NCBI RefSeq assembly: GCF_030936135.1
Contig: NC_082597.1
Location: forward strand, 42,663,095-42,727,094
Source of the DNA: Gavia stellata
Taxonomy: Eukaryota; Chordata; Aves; Gaviiformes; Gaviidae
Length of the DNA: 64,000 bases
Direction of reading: 5' to 3'
Shown here: one piece after another, positions 9,871 to 30,600 of the stretch
How positions within the stretch are numbered: the stretch's first letter is position 1
Layout: every line of letters begins with the position of its first letter
Program-made: the position numbers and the translations under genes
The notes under the pieces: model-generated
The model's database searches: none
What the model saw: only the letters and a program-made list of their open reading frames with translations
What the model was told of the DNA's origin: nothing

Positions 9871-12800
9871 CCTTGAGTTCAACAGCTGCCAAGGGATGAG
9901 TCTCCTGGAACCCGCACACCTGGAGCAAGCAGAAAGCAGCAGGGAGAGCTGCTGTGCTCAGCTGGGCGGTGTCCTCTACCGACCACAGTCCCTCAGCTCG
10001 AGCAGAGGCTGGAAGGAGCAGAGCTGCACAAGCACATGGCTGGACCGTAGCTATCCTTATCTGTTCGGTTGCAGGTTTAGATGCCTCTGCACCATGCCCC
10101 TCTGCAGGGCACAGACACACACTGCTGTAAAGGAAGCCAGGAAGTTCCCCTTGCCGCCTTGTTTCTGCGGTCCCGTCCCTGCAGTACCTCTCAGTGTTTC
10201 TGCATACCCACTCCCGACCCCACTGCTGGGGTGGTTCTTGACTGAAAACACTGGAACTGGGACCCAAAGTTTCTCACGTTACTCGTCCAGGTAGTTAGCT
10301 GCTTGCAGTAGAATCATCTCATTGTCACAGCATTCCCTGAATAAAGAATTTTTCAAAATGCAATTTTGAAATGCAATTTTGGCTGGGGACAAAATTCAGA
10401 GTTTTGCCCTTGATATATCTTTATATTTAGTTTGTTGGCTACCAGAGCCTCCATAGCCAAGACATCACACTTGCAGACAAGAGACGAACAGTTTCTTTTC
10501 CACGCTCCCGTGACCAGGCTCCCAGTACCCATGCTGGCCTACGTGTGAGAAAGCCAAGCTCAGTTCTGTCTTCCAAACAGGGCAGATTAGGGTGTTTAAA
10601 AAAAAAAACCCCATTGCAAAAGCAAGGCCATGGGTCTATCTCTTAAAAAGAGCAGCTATTTTCCTCCTCACTTGTCTTTTTTGCTACTCTCTTTTGTGCA
10701 AGACCCAAGCCTCAAGCTTCACGTACTGCAAAGCACCATCTGAAAATGGGACGGCAAGTGGCACATGGGCAGCAGGACTTACCCTGTGTGCGTTCTCTTG
10801 CACAGGGCTCCCACCCCAGCACGGAGCCTGGCACAGCGTCTGCCCCCCTGAAGCCACGTGCAGTTAGATCCTACTACTGCAAAGAGAAATGCAGGAGAGG
10901 GAAGAGCATATGCTGCTGTGTCCAGGGAGCAAAAAAGAGCTCAGCAGGCATTCTCCCCTGCTTAGTTTAATCTGTGCTTGGTCTCCAGGAGAGTAAACAG
11001 AACGAACACAGAGCCCTTAAAGTTCAAAACATTCACAGCATTGTCATTTAACTATATACTTCAGCAGCTCTAAGGAAATACCATAGAAAAAGCTTCATTA
11101 AAAACTCTGTAAATCACTGGGGCTTAGGGGAAAAAACCCCAAAACTTTACAACATGGTATCTTTCAAACAAAAAAAGCCTGAAAGTCAAAAAGTTAAAGC
11201 TAAACAAGTACTGCATCTCATTTTAAGGACATCCAAAAATCCAGATACTTAACTCCTGATGATCAAACCACTTTGAGTTGTTTATGTTTATCTTATGGCA
11301 TATGCCCATGAATTCCATACAATAAATGCAAAACACCGACACATAAATACAGCCTTTGGGTACTTTTTTGCAAGTCTGGAAACTCTAAAGTCAGTTTAAG
11401 GAGATAATTTGCAATAGTTCAAGCTGTTCTGAAAATACCAAAAAGACTTTTTCACCCTTCCAAATCCACTCTGTTTTCTATTCTTTACTTTTTATACAAG
11501 TGTTAGAACCATATGGCCATATTCTCTGAGAAAACAGGTGCAAAAAGCACCAACAGTGAGCCCATGCAGCCATTTACCATTCAGATACGGACTCTAAGCA
11601 GACAAATCCTTTGGTTTAACTTACCTACAGGAATATGAGTAGGCTTTCTTGATTTTCCAGTTTAAGTAAATAAATGTCCAACCAACAATCCCTGAGACCT
11701 GTCAACCATAACAACTGAAAAAGATTAAACACAATGCGCAGCCTTTTCACTCCGTAACAACAGAAGGACAAGACTCCCTGAAGTCTCTTAAGAGTTTTCC
11801 TACAGATAGGGATTTAATGCAAAAGCCACGTAGATGCCTCAGCCATGAGTCCTAGATTAAAAAAACACAATGGAAGTATACACACTTTAAGGCCTGGCTA
11901 CCAGCAAGTTGAGCTATATTTTCCTGCAGTGCAACTTGGGCAACAGGCAGTTAGCTGATGCTGCTGGAAAACACTTTTGTAGGGTGCTTTCAGCTAGATG
12001 AGGTTCCTGAAATGAAATGCCAGCCTGCAAGACCGGCATAAGGCAACCAGCCCTATGCTTGTTTTTAAAACAACGAAGAGGGGAACACCTGTGCCAGTCC
12101 TCTGCAGTGAAAGGGGCCTCAGCCAGTCTAGATTAGAAGCAAGGACTCTCTCTCCCCTAATACACTCATGCTCCCTCCCTGGCTACAGTCAGACTCCTCC
12201 TTACTGGCTTCTAGCTCTGCAGACTCTTCTGTTGAAGCTTTCATTCGTGGCACCACACTGTGAGAACAGGCATTTAATCTCAAGTATTGCAGTCCTCCTG
12301 TTGAAGTTAGTCCTTTCACTATATGAGAGGTCTGAACTATCTGACTGGTGCAGAACTTAGGTCACCCCTGTACACCACCAACCACTAAAAACAAGGAGGG
12401 GTTTCCGGAAAGCTTTTTGCAGTGCTGGTATCACTAAACCCATCAGCTCACTACAGTTTCTGAGGTGGGTGTTTGTGACTTATTGATCATATTCTCAGTG
12501 AAGTATCTGTTGAAGTAGTATTTTCCTGATTGATTGATTCCACAAGTAATTAATGAACAATGCAGTCCCTAAAAGGATTAAGAGTGTTTTTTCCTTAAAA
12601 ATTAAGTGCCAAGAAGTGAACACATAACTGAAAGGCACACTAAGGCTAATGGCAAGCATCTCAATGCATGCGTACTGGCTATTTAACCACATCTATTCTA
12701 AATGCTTATATATGCAAAAAAGGAAATGGCTGTGTTTTCACTTGCTAGTTTCAAATAAAAGGTTACTAACCTTAAAGCAGTGAGTTGCAACATTCTAGCA

Positions 12801-13334
12801 TAATCATTTCCACTGCACTTGCAGCTGATCAAAATTGTAAAACCTGGCAAAAACACTCCAACACAATCATGAAATTGGTATGGCTCCACCACCTCCTAAT
12901 CATTACATTTGCTTCTTTAACCCCCTGAAATAAGCAGCATCTACTCTTCTAGTGAACTTTATTTCATCACAATTTGCATTTTCAGGAAACTAAAAGCCTC
13001 TAGACTTCCTTTAAAAAAGGGCAAGTGCCTCAAAAAAAAAAAAAAAGAGGAACACAATTTCTTAGACTTTCTTGCAAACAAGAAATAAATTAAGACTATT
13101 TTTAAAGAAAGGTACCAAGACTTTATGCTTTCCCTGCAGCACATTCTGTGTGGGAAGACACTTGCTTTGTACCACATTCTGTCTAATAATTTCCAGGATA
13201 ATGCTAATAAATGAATTTATTAATGGCATTCAATTAAGATTATGGTTTGTCCAATGCCCACATGAAGCTGTGAGCTTGTTTCCTGGAAAACAACATGTAT
13301 TTTGTGCAGCAGATAACTAATTAAAGGATTTAAG
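9871..13334. other. Spacer between the convergent genes GLIPR1 and KRR1
   Basis: About 3.4 kb with no recognised exon. Contains a second possible GLIPR1 poly(A) signal (10340-10345) and a 14-nt A run at about 13033-13046. The longest ORF (12055-12360, +) resembles nothing I know. Confidence 0.6.
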
Positions 13335-13840
13335 AACAATGTATTAAAATAGTTTATTAACACCAAGACAAGACACACAAAAATAATCAGCTTTTAGAGA
13401 AACAAAAGCATAATACAGTAATAAATCTTGCCCATTTTGCAAAAGTTATCACCATTACTGAGGCTGCATGTAGTCTGGTAGTCTTTCACATAAGAATTAC
13501 CTTAAACTCCCACTGAGTTCTCTGACCCTAATGTTTAACATCCTGCATCAAACTCCTAAATGTTTCTATTACGAAACCTTCCCTTTAGGCAGACGGGTAT
13601 TATCCAAATACACTCTCTTAGTTTCTGAAACAACACAGCAGCCCAGATTTTCTTCACCAGTCTTGGCAGTTTTGCACAGCTGCTTCAGGTCCACTAATTA
13701 AAGTGTACTTAGGAAAAGAGAATGATCTTTCAACCTAGTCATTTCTTGTCCACATTATACTGACAGGAAGAAGTCTCAAATCTTCCAAGTGTGAAAATGT
13801 TCATTAACGTGGGAGAAAAGTGAGCATCTTGGGTACTGAA
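13335..13840 (-). other. KRR1: KRR1 3' UTR (approximate)
   Basis: Follows the KRR1 stop on the - strand and runs to a canonical poly(A) hexamer. The end is estimated at 15-20 nt past the hexamer. Confidence 0.55.
13353..13358 (-). terminator. KRR1: Candidate poly(A) signal of KRR1
   Basis: AATAAA on the - strand (TTTATT on +), 483 nt after the stop codon. Confidence 0.6.
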
Positions 13841-20998
<7,158 letters not shown>

Positions 20999-21031
20999 GT
21001 CTGCCCGCGCGCCGCCACCACTCACCCGGCG

Positions 21032-21054
21032 CCGGAAGCGCCATGCGCCGGAAG
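21032..21054. promoter_or_regulatory. Two ETS/GABPA-type sites
   Basis: CCGGAAG at 21032-21038 and again at 21048-21054 on the + strand, 16 bp apart, flanking a GCCATGCGCC stretch that partly resembles YY1/NRF1 sites. Lies 34-56 bp upstream of the KRR1 ATG. Confidence 0.55.
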
Positions 21055-21076
21055 GGGGCGGGGCCGGGGGCGCGGT

Positions 21077-21100
21077 GCACGCCGGGAGCGGTAGTCCCGG
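21077..21100 (-). promoter_or_regulatory. ZNF143/THAP11 (SBS-type) motif
   Basis: On the - strand reads GGGACTACCGCTCCCGGCG, close to the established ACTACAAYTCCCAGCATGC consensus. About 80-100 bp upstream of the KRR1 start codon, where this motif usually sits. Confidence 0.6.
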
Positions 21101-22239
21101 CGGGCGGAAGGCCTGAGGGGAGCGGGTCCGGCGGCGGTGATAGGCCGCGCTGGGCGGCCTGGGCGCACTGAAGCAGTTGAGCAATAGCTGTTAAGGCTTT
21201 GAGAGCGGCCTTACCACTTGTATTCAGAACTATACGCGTTTTCCTATAGGCCTGTCCTTCCCTGGGAGCAAAAAGGTGAAAATGAAGCCGGTGTGAACAG
21301 GCAGACATGTCTGCTCTGCCTCCCAGTGAGGGACAGTGATGGTCTCTGCTGTGTGGGTCACGGTGAATGCACTCAGCTGTCGGGTGTTGCAGGCTGCATG
21401 TCAGATCGAAAGATGTCCTTGCTGCTTGTGAACACAAAAAATCCCCACAGCTCTGCATCAGGGTTACTTTGTCCGAAGGTGTGTCTGCACCTGGGCGACA
21501 GTGGCTCCTGTGAACACAGCACGGTCTGTCTCAAGCTGACATGCTGCTGGAGCCCTAGGGTGGCTCTGCAGCCCCTTTTAGACCCTGTGCCTCTACTCTG
21601 AATACAGGCACAGACTCTTAAGAAATTTAATGGCACAGTTGAGGTGAGAAGATACACTGTCTTCTTTCCTGCCTCCTCTTTCATGTGAAACATCTTTTCC
21701 AGACACGCTCTTCAGCTTTGAATTTTCTATTGCTGTTATGCGATGCAAAGGAAAAAAGAACCAGCATCATCAAAATGTAAACTGAAGTACATTGATAAAT
21801 ACTTGATGTACTTCAGTGCTCATAACTAGAGAAAACATGTTCCTGATGAGACGTAATTATTCAGGTGAATAATGTAATTTAAGGTTCTCTGGGGGATGCT
21901 CTACATCCTCCTCCCTCCCCCTTCCTGTACCTGTAACTAAGCATTTTCTTCACTAAAAAATCAAGAACATGCCTCCTTCGCTCCCTTTTATGAGGACCAT
22001 TAAAACCAGTGAAGAACCGGAAGAGACCTTTTGAGAGCAAGAACACCTGCATCTCTGAGGCAGGATGGCGTTGTCCTTGGCAGGTGTTTGTGAGACCTAT
22101 TCATAAAAGCCTTCACTCTGGGGTGTTTAATTACCATCATGACAAGAAAGATATTAACTGTCATCTGATCGACAAATAAATAAAATATTAATTCAAAAAT
22201 TAGTGTTGACCCCAAAAAACTTTTCTTTGAACCTGACAG

Positions 22240-22355
22240 CTGTCTTTCCTCCCCTGCTCCATCTCCCAGCCCTCCGACAGCCTCATCTGCCACAGTGAAC
22301 AGGACACCAAGATCCCTTTTGCCTGCAAGTTTGTTGTCGAGCTGGTGCATGGTTT
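22240..22355 (-). mobile_element. Old CR1 fragment (coding part)
   Basis: The + strand contains ACAGGACACCAAGATCCCTT and later GCTGGTGCATGGTTT, matching in order the complement of the CR1 region that codes KDLGVLVD and its upstream linker. Heavily decayed; edges uncertain. Confidence 0.45.
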
Positions 22356-24631
22356 TAGCCATTTATTTTAATTTCTGTCTGTTCACATCCTTCAAACAGG
22401 GAGGCCGCTGTGGGAGCACTTGTGGGCCTGCGACGGACAGAGCGTCCCTTCACGGGGCTCCGAGGGGCTTGGTGGGGCACACTGCCTCCACTCCCAATCG
22501 AGCATTCACCTTCTGCTCTGAGAATAAAAGGGAAAAAAAGCGGGAAGGGGAGTCCGCGAGGCCCCGCAGCAGAGGGGTGCTGGTGGGTCCCTCCTGCCCT
22601 TTGGGATGGGTGGTTATCCATCCCCGATCCCGCTAGATGGCAGCGACCGCTGCGCTGAGTGGAGCATCCCGAACGGAGCTGCCGTCCGCCCGGTGGTTTC
22701 TGGTTGAGGGAGGAGATGGGGTGAGACGGAGACGACAGGGAACCTGCTTCCCTCTGCCCGCGCAGCCCTGCCTTGCGTGGAGAGGCTGGGGTCCTGCTCC
22801 TGCCTCGCCTGGCACCGGGCTTTGGATGCCGTATGCCATTGACAGAACGGTGCAGTGCCCCTGGGCGAGCACAGGGAGGCAAATTTGCTCCTCTCAGCTC
22901 TTGGACACAGAAGTCTTCTGGGACTGCTTACTGGGTTGGTACCCTTCTGTGCAGCCTGGGAGCACAGGACGAGGGTCCAGCCCAGATGTAGACACCAGGT
23001 CAATGCGAGGGCAGGGCTGGGAGGTCCCGGGGAGGCATTTCTCCTCGGGGAGGTAGCACATGAAGTGCACAGTGCACGTCTCACCTGAAAACTGGCCAGG
23101 TGTTGTGGAAGCACAGCAAAGCAGATTTGGGAAGAGTTTGAGGGAGGATAATTAGATAGGTTCAGGACTTTTTATATCCTATGTGCAGGATGCAACCCAC
23201 CAAAAAATTACAGGAGTGGTCTGTGGAAGCGGCGTGCTGGTAGTGCTCAGCAGTGGGAATCAGCTTCCTGACCAGGATGAGAGGGGAGAGGTAGAGAGGC
23301 TGCAGGCCATGGAGTGTCAAGAGCGCAAAGACAAATTACAGGCTGCGGTGAGGGAGAACAGGAAGCCCAACGGAGAGGCGTGGGGAGCAGATGGCATAGC
23401 CAAGGCGGTAGGTGAGGCAGAGTGTCTTTGCGGCAGCACTTTCTGGCTATGAGCAGTTTGGAAGGTCAGAGGAAAGGTCTCTGGTGAGATACACCTTTTT
23501 CTCCAACCTGCAGACCTCTTGGGCAGGGCGGCTGCTCTGGGTATGCATCTCACGCCTCTGCAGTAGCAGCAACAGCCCACTTGTGTGCCCGCTCCTCTCC
23601 TGCATCCCAGCCCCTGTGCCAGCTGCTGCTGCATGGGGGTCACTGAGCCCCCCAGGCCTCTGCACCAGAGAAGGAGAGAGGTGCACAGTGCATGGTGTAA
23701 GGGGGCAAGGGATTCGGGCATTGTGGCACCCAACTTCTCCCATTCAAAGTATGGACAACCCTCTCTGGTACAGTGCCGCACTGAAGCGTGTCTTTGCCCA
23801 ATCGAGACAGGTCTGCTAAAAATAATAGAAGACAGAGGCAGTCGTGCTAACAGACTTGGAAGCCGTGATTCAGGAAGGTCCCCTATGGCCCCTCCTGTCT
23901 GATTCTTTCAAGGAGACAGTAATTTCTCGTCTTTCCTCTTACCTCGGGATCCGTGGTCTGGTTGGATAGGGGGAAGCCACTTCCCTAATTCTTGGTAGGG
24001 GCAGGATGGTCCCACAGACCTGCTCCGCTCCTCTGGGCAGCCTTCTTAGGCTCCAGACAACAGCATGTTTATATCATTTTTCTTAGTCACCACTCAAATG
24101 CAATAACCAGCCACCACTCATCTGGTGGGGTTAAGAGGGTGAGGACAGCTAGCTGGGGGGACAGTGGCTGCTGAGGGGACAGGGGACTGGAGGCTGCTGC
24201 CCAGGTGACTCTGGCTGGGCTGTGCCGTGGCGGGGATGCTGCATCCCCACAGGAGCGGGGTCCCCCGCATGCTGGCTTGGCAGCTGAGCTCCCAGGCAGA
24301 AGGGGCAGCGCAACTGTCAGCGTGGTGGTGGGGTTCAGCTACCCCACGGCCAGTGGGACACAGCGCTGCTGCGATTCCCTGCCCTCAAGCGCCCTGGCCC
24401 CTGGGGTCTGTGCATCCTCCCAGCTCTGCCAGCAGCAAGAGGCAGCGTGTTTTCTGAAAGCAGCTTTCACTGGCAGTACGTACTGTGTTCATTGTTATAA
24501 CAGCCCAGTGTGGGCTGGAGAGACCCAGGTGTGAAGAGCTCCTTTGAAGACATTTGTCTGAATAATACAGATCCCAGCCTAGCAAGACACCTATGCCTGC
24601 TGAACCCATCGCTGGGCTTTGGGGGGGCCTG

Positions 24632-24676
24632 GGTGTGTGCATACATGCACACACATACATGCATACATGCAAGCAT
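24632..24676. repeat. Short CATA/CATG-type simple repeat
   Basis: Interleaved CATACATG and CACACA units over about 45 bp, imperfect. Confidence 0.75.
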
Positions 24677-27600
24677 TTTTCCCTCTGAAAAGCAAAGTAA
24701 AAGGATGAAACAGCACAGCCGCATAGCCTCCCTTACATGCATTTCAGACTACATGATAAAAAGGGCAAAGCACTGCTGTTAGAATGAAGGTGCCTCTTTA
24801 TTATGCAGCAAAGTAATTATTTCCCAGTCAGTAGATAGGATGCCAGCCACTTGGCACTTTCTTGCATGCCATTTTCCAATCCAAAAGGGCAACTTGGGAT
24901 TTTGTGATAATTCAAGCAACCAGATGAGCTCATGCACATGGCATTCATTCACTAGAAACGCCACACATATCCCATTCAGCCTCAGCACTCGTAAATCCAT
25001 GTGACACTTTTATCTATTTATAAACTTTTAACAGCAGGTTATGATTGTTATGCAAGTCATTTTCCAGGGATTAAAAAGCAGCTTGTGTTGATGGCAGCGA
25101 GAAGGGCCATTAACTGCTCTGGGACAGTCATTAATCTGTAGTAAATGCTCAGCATCTGGATCATTTCTACGTAATTAAATAATCAATACTGCCTTTTGAT
25201 TCAAATAACTGGAGAATTGTATTTCAAATTTATCTTGGCTTAGGGTGTTCTTAATTCTTTTAGTTTACAACAGGGCAGGAAACAGGCACACAGGCAAGTG
25301 AGAACTTCACTTGGTGTGACTGGCTCTTGAAGTATCAGCTCTTTCACTCAAAACATCTCAAAGGATCAAAGTATAGTTCAAACTGGCCACCAAAACCTAT
25401 TGGACTGGATGGAGAAAAAAAAAAAATCACAAATGTGCTGTCTTTTTTCTGTTAATATAGAGGTCTTTCATTATTGGAACAAAATTACGTCTTTGAGTGA
25501 CCCGACACTGGGAGGTAGCCTGGCAGGATTAAAATAATCAAACAGAAACTGCCCCTGCCCAACCACCTCCAGAAAAGTCCCTTTTGATTCATACCCCATC
25601 TGGCTGACATGACCTCTGTGCCCTCGGCCAGATGGGGTTGTGGTCTTTATTTTTTTCTCCCCTCCCTTTCCCTTTCTCTCTCTGGGCAGTGGCGTAAGTC
25701 ACTTCTCTGGTTTTGTTTTCTTCTCGTCTTTGCTGTCGAAGTCAGTGATCTGCAGAGGTGCTGATAGATACAGGTGACGGTGTCCATTGCAAACCTGGTC
25801 AGGCAAGAACCATGCCACAGTGGTGCTGCTGCCTTCTCCATGGAGAGCTGGGGAAATGCCCAAGCAGGCAGAGTTCATCATAGGTGAGAACAGGTAAGCG
25901 GGAGTCAAAAACATGAATTTCAAAAGAAAGAGACTAACTGTATCGTCACAGGATCATATGCTAATTCCCATCCTTTTGAGCTATCTTTTCACCAGATAAC
26001 AAATCTGCATATTACCACAAGGACATGATGGACAAATAACAACTCACCTTCACTGTTAGTGGGGTTAAAACCTAGAAAAAAAGCAAACACTCACACAATC
26101 AGATATCTATTCATATTTTGAGGCTGGAAAGACAGAAGGAAAATTTTGCAAGAAATAGAGGGGAATATCACTGACCTGAAAGCAAAGCTTTCAGATGTAG
26201 CTACCATGAAGATGCTTGTGAAGGTAGGCATGAAAAGATAAAAAAGAGGAACAGTGGCCATCATAAATTCAACTCAGCTAAGGGATGACTGAGTTTGTGA
26301 GAGCAAGGGCTTCCCTTTGAAAGAGAGCAGAGAGGAGAGCACGTTCTGAACCCTAAAAGGAACAAGGAGCTGGAAAATGAGAGGACTGCAAACCATAAAA
26401 GCATCTGAAAGGGCTAGCTGGAAAAGCAAAGCAAAGATAATTTGTGGCAGAAGGAAGAACCCAGGGTAAGAAGGAAGAACCAATGCGTAAAAAAGACTAT
26501 AGCTTTGTCTAGGGAAAAACTTGCTTACAATAAAATTGCTGTCAATTTGGGAACAAGAAAGGGATGAGAGCCAAACTGGGAAAGGAATTTAGTATCATTA
26601 TGAAATCAAAGCAGCAGGTTTAGATCAAAAGGTCTTTGGAGCATGGGATGTGCCTAATCATGTATTCGTACAGTGACTGACAGAATGAGGCTTTTGTCTT
26701 GACTTGAGCCTCTGCGAGTTCTCAGAAAGCAAACACCACACCATGGCAAGCTGAGCCAGGACCTCCGAGATATACACAGGAGAATAAAAATGGGAGGGTG
26801 AAGGTGAGTGCCGGTCAGGGGTAGGTGTATCGGAAGCCAGGGAGGAGGAAGGCAGTGGGCTGAGGAAGGTGGTGGGAGGAAATGCCTAAATCAGAATGTT
26901 GGTCCAAAGCCTCAGAGGGGAAGAGAGTCAAGTGGGGATTAGAAAACGATCGTTCCCGTCTGCTTTAGAAAGTCTCCACGTAGTGCAGAGATCAATCACA
27001 CGTTCCCAAAGGCCCAGCAGGTACGGCTAAGAGATTTCTCCAGCTGTCTCAGTATCCATCCTACTTAGGCGGTGCCTAATGCGGGCTGTGCCTGCCAGGG
27101 CAGAGCTGGTCTGATGGCTCTCGGCTCCCCAAAGGAGGAGGTGTCCCTCGTTAACCGTGGATAGCCGTGGCAGGAGAGCACCACGTGGGGATCGGGTGCT
27201 TGAAGGCTCAGGTCTGCGGCAGCACTGCAGGGTCCCCTCTGCCAGTGCGTCTCCCAGCCCCTCCGCAGTGGGTGCCTGGGGAGCCGTGGGGAAAGGGGCT
27301 GCTCCTCTCTGAATCAGGGCAGGAGAAGTGTCTCCAAGCCCCCATCCCCCCTGGTACAGCCCCGTGCCAGGGTCCTGCCAGAGCAGCAGAAGAGGATTTG
27401 CTGTGCTGCTCCCTATAAAGTTGCAAAGAGCAGACCCTTTCTCAAAGGCGTACGGTGCCGCTAGGCTGTGGATTGAAGCCAGAATTTCCAAAAAAAAGGT
27501 TGTTAAAATCATTTTAAAGTCATACCTGAGCAACCAGAGTTTGAGCACAGCTTTTCTTTAGGCATTCGCAACAATGCTCATGTGCGTTATTCCGAAACAC

Positions 27601-30600
27601 AGATAAAACATTCCCTCGGTCTATTTTCCTCTTGTACTAGAATCCGGACATTATTATGCAGATTTCCACTATAGCAATATTACGGCAGAATAAATAGCTC
27701 TGCTATACACGAAGGGGAATCCTATTACATCTTCAGTAACTCTCAGTAAGCATCATCACTATTATACCAATTGAAGAGACAGAAAACAATTTTTAATTAA
27801 AAATATTTATAGCAGGCATAATACCAACTGCCAGTTTCAGTATCCAGTGAATGCATTTTGCAGCTGGTACTAATTCTCTCTTATTTCCACGAGGTTAGCC
27901 AATATCAGATGTTCATTAAGCAGAGGACATTTCAGGAGTATCCATATTATATGCTGTAACTAACTGAGAAGTTCTTCCTTTGACAGATTTTAGGAAATCA
28001 AGATTGCTTTGCTATGTTATTCTGGGACTTCATAATAGAGAGGTCATTTCCCAGTGATCTGAGTGGGCTGCATCATCAGTTTTATTCAAATCAATCCTAC
28101 AAATTGCTTTGCAGCAGATAAGAACATTTTAATTAGCAATATATCTTTTGTCTTCTATCTGCAGTGGAGTAGGGGGTGGGAAATTGATTTCAGCATGCCC
28201 TTTATTTTACTGGGATAGCAGCATAATCAGAAGGTGTCAGCAGAACCACAGACAAATTAATTTCGAGATACAGAGCTTCGTACAGCCAACTGCACGGCTG
28301 CTCCTCGCTCTGAGTCTGGCTAGGCTGTGCGGGCGAGCTCACCGCTGTCGACAGCACCCAATGCCCCAAGGGGCAAAGTCTGATATGGCTCTCTTGGGCA
28401 AAGGGCATGATCGCAATCGGCTGTCTCACCCTGAAACACTCTCACGCTTTCTGTGCCCGAAAGCACATAAGACCTCAGTTCTTGTTCTGGTTAGGCGTAT
28501 ATATTGGTAAATGTGCTTATGTGTAGCTGCAGGTGACAGCCAGCTGGCCCTAGAAATGGTAAAGAGCAGCTATAAGCCTGCAGCTTCTGCTGCAGCCATA
28601 ACTCAGGCTCAGAGGAAACCATCAGGCAGAGGATGGGGCACAGAGGAGCTCTATTCTCGCATATCTCCCTTCCTCCTACATCCCTGTGCCAGAGGGTGTG
28701 TGTCTGCAATCTGGAGCTGGAACAGTGTCTCCACCAGTTTTGTGCCCATGGGGAGCTCTCTCCCCATAAACGCAGGGATTCAGCGGAGTCGGTTTGTCCT
28801 TGGTTCACATTCATGTGGGTCAGAGGGAACTCGGCACAATGAAGGCTCCAGCCCATAAAATCTAATACAAAACTTCATGTTTGCTGTATTCACCCCGGGG
28901 ATAGCCAGCAGCCCAGCCAGTAAGGAAATCCCCTGGTGATTTATCAAAGTGGCAGCTGGGAACTGACAAACGAAGCGGCTCATCATAACCTGGCCTGTGA
29001 CTTGCTAAATCCCATATGGTTATTGTTTTCCACTTAAAAATATTAGCAGCGAGTTTCAAAACTCCAAATTTAGTAAGCTGTATTTCATAATTGGAAAGGT
29101 CAAACCCCATTTGAATCTGTGAAGTCATTTACAACATGCTTATCCTTCCACCCGCAATAGATTTTATGGCAATTTCCCCTGGTCTGGATCCCCAGTGGCA
29201 GCAGAGGAGCCCAGGGCACCCAGCTGGAAAGGCGAGTGATGTGAAATGGTGGAGAGGGGCATCTATGAGGGGAGCAGAGGATCTCCCAGGAGATGATTCA
29301 GAACAAGAGTTTAATGTAGGGAGGTGCTCTGAGTCACTCATGGGGGAGCTTCCCTCCTTCCGCTGCCTGCAGACCAACCTGTGAAGAGCAGCTGCTGCTG
29401 CTTAATTAGCCTTTGTGAATATTCTGCTTTAATCCATCTTTAAAGCTTGCAAAAGCCTAGCATGTCCATGCGCTGATCTTGCTCTAGGCAAGCACTGTGC
29501 CAGTCCAACAGCTTCAAGAAGCTGAGCTCCACCAGCTCCTCGTAGGAATGTCCAAGCTGTTACGTTCATTTTCTTTTACCTACAGGGAAATAAGTCTTTC
29601 AGGCAACCAAGGAGCAAACCCTTTCTTCTTGCACAGGTGGCAATAAAGGCTTCCAGAGCACTCTGGACTGAGCATATGGAATACAGTCACCACAGTAGTC
29701 CCAGATCTAACTTTCTGAGTAGTCATGATGTCCTAGGCTAGCTCTGATTTTAGCTGTTCCCCTCAGTATTTTCTGTAGGTGCGCAGTGTGCATTTGAGTG
29801 ATGTTCTGTTTATTTCCTAATGATAGCAATCGAAGTTTCAGTGAAAAAAATTATACCAGTCCACCCTCTGCAAAGGCGGTCTCTGAACAAGTGGAGCAGC
29901 AGAGCATGAAGCATTCCTTCTGCTGCTACTCATATTTTTGGTCAGCTGTTCATGAAATGGCATATGGAAAAGCAAACCATTATTTCCCCCAAATGTTTTG
30001 CCTGGGTTTAAGTGAAGTTCATAGATTGAATAATAGTGAGTTTGCACCAGCCCTGACAAAGGGGAGTCAGACAGTGTAGTCAACTCTACAGTGAGCTTGA
30101 GGACCTGGGTATCCATTACCAGAGCTGCTACTAAGCTTGACAAACCACTTCCCTTGCCTAAACCGTAAATTTTCAAGGGCAGGAACTTTCTCTAAGTGTG
30201 TGTTTGTACAGCAGGGCAATTTGAGATGATCTTGTGTGAGGTACAGCTGCATCACAGACTGCTGGCTGCTGAACACTGAGTTTGTTGTAAAGCCATATCC
30301 AATGCGGAAGGATATACAACAAAGTTGATGGGTGGCAAAGTAGCTGCTAAAACAACCATTTCGGATGAAATGTCACAGACTGAAGTTTGATTGATAAAAT
30401 TTCATTTTTGCATGCCACTGGGCAGAAGAAAAGAGCCCATCTGTTCTCCAAGCATTGCACATTGTTAAGCAAACCGCTCACAGCTTGGCAGATCACAACA
30501 TTAGAAGGCAAAAAAAAAGTCAACCATAGATGAGCATGAATACAAGATGAGTCATTGAAGTTTACCCAAAAGCAACATAAAAATTATGGTTCTTGCCAGG

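Noticed and set aside
22355..24540. Many overlapping ORFs up to 175 codons on both strands
   Set aside because: GC-rich sequence with few stops; composition is Pro/Arg/Ser/Cys-rich and no conserved motif or consistent splice structure is seen.
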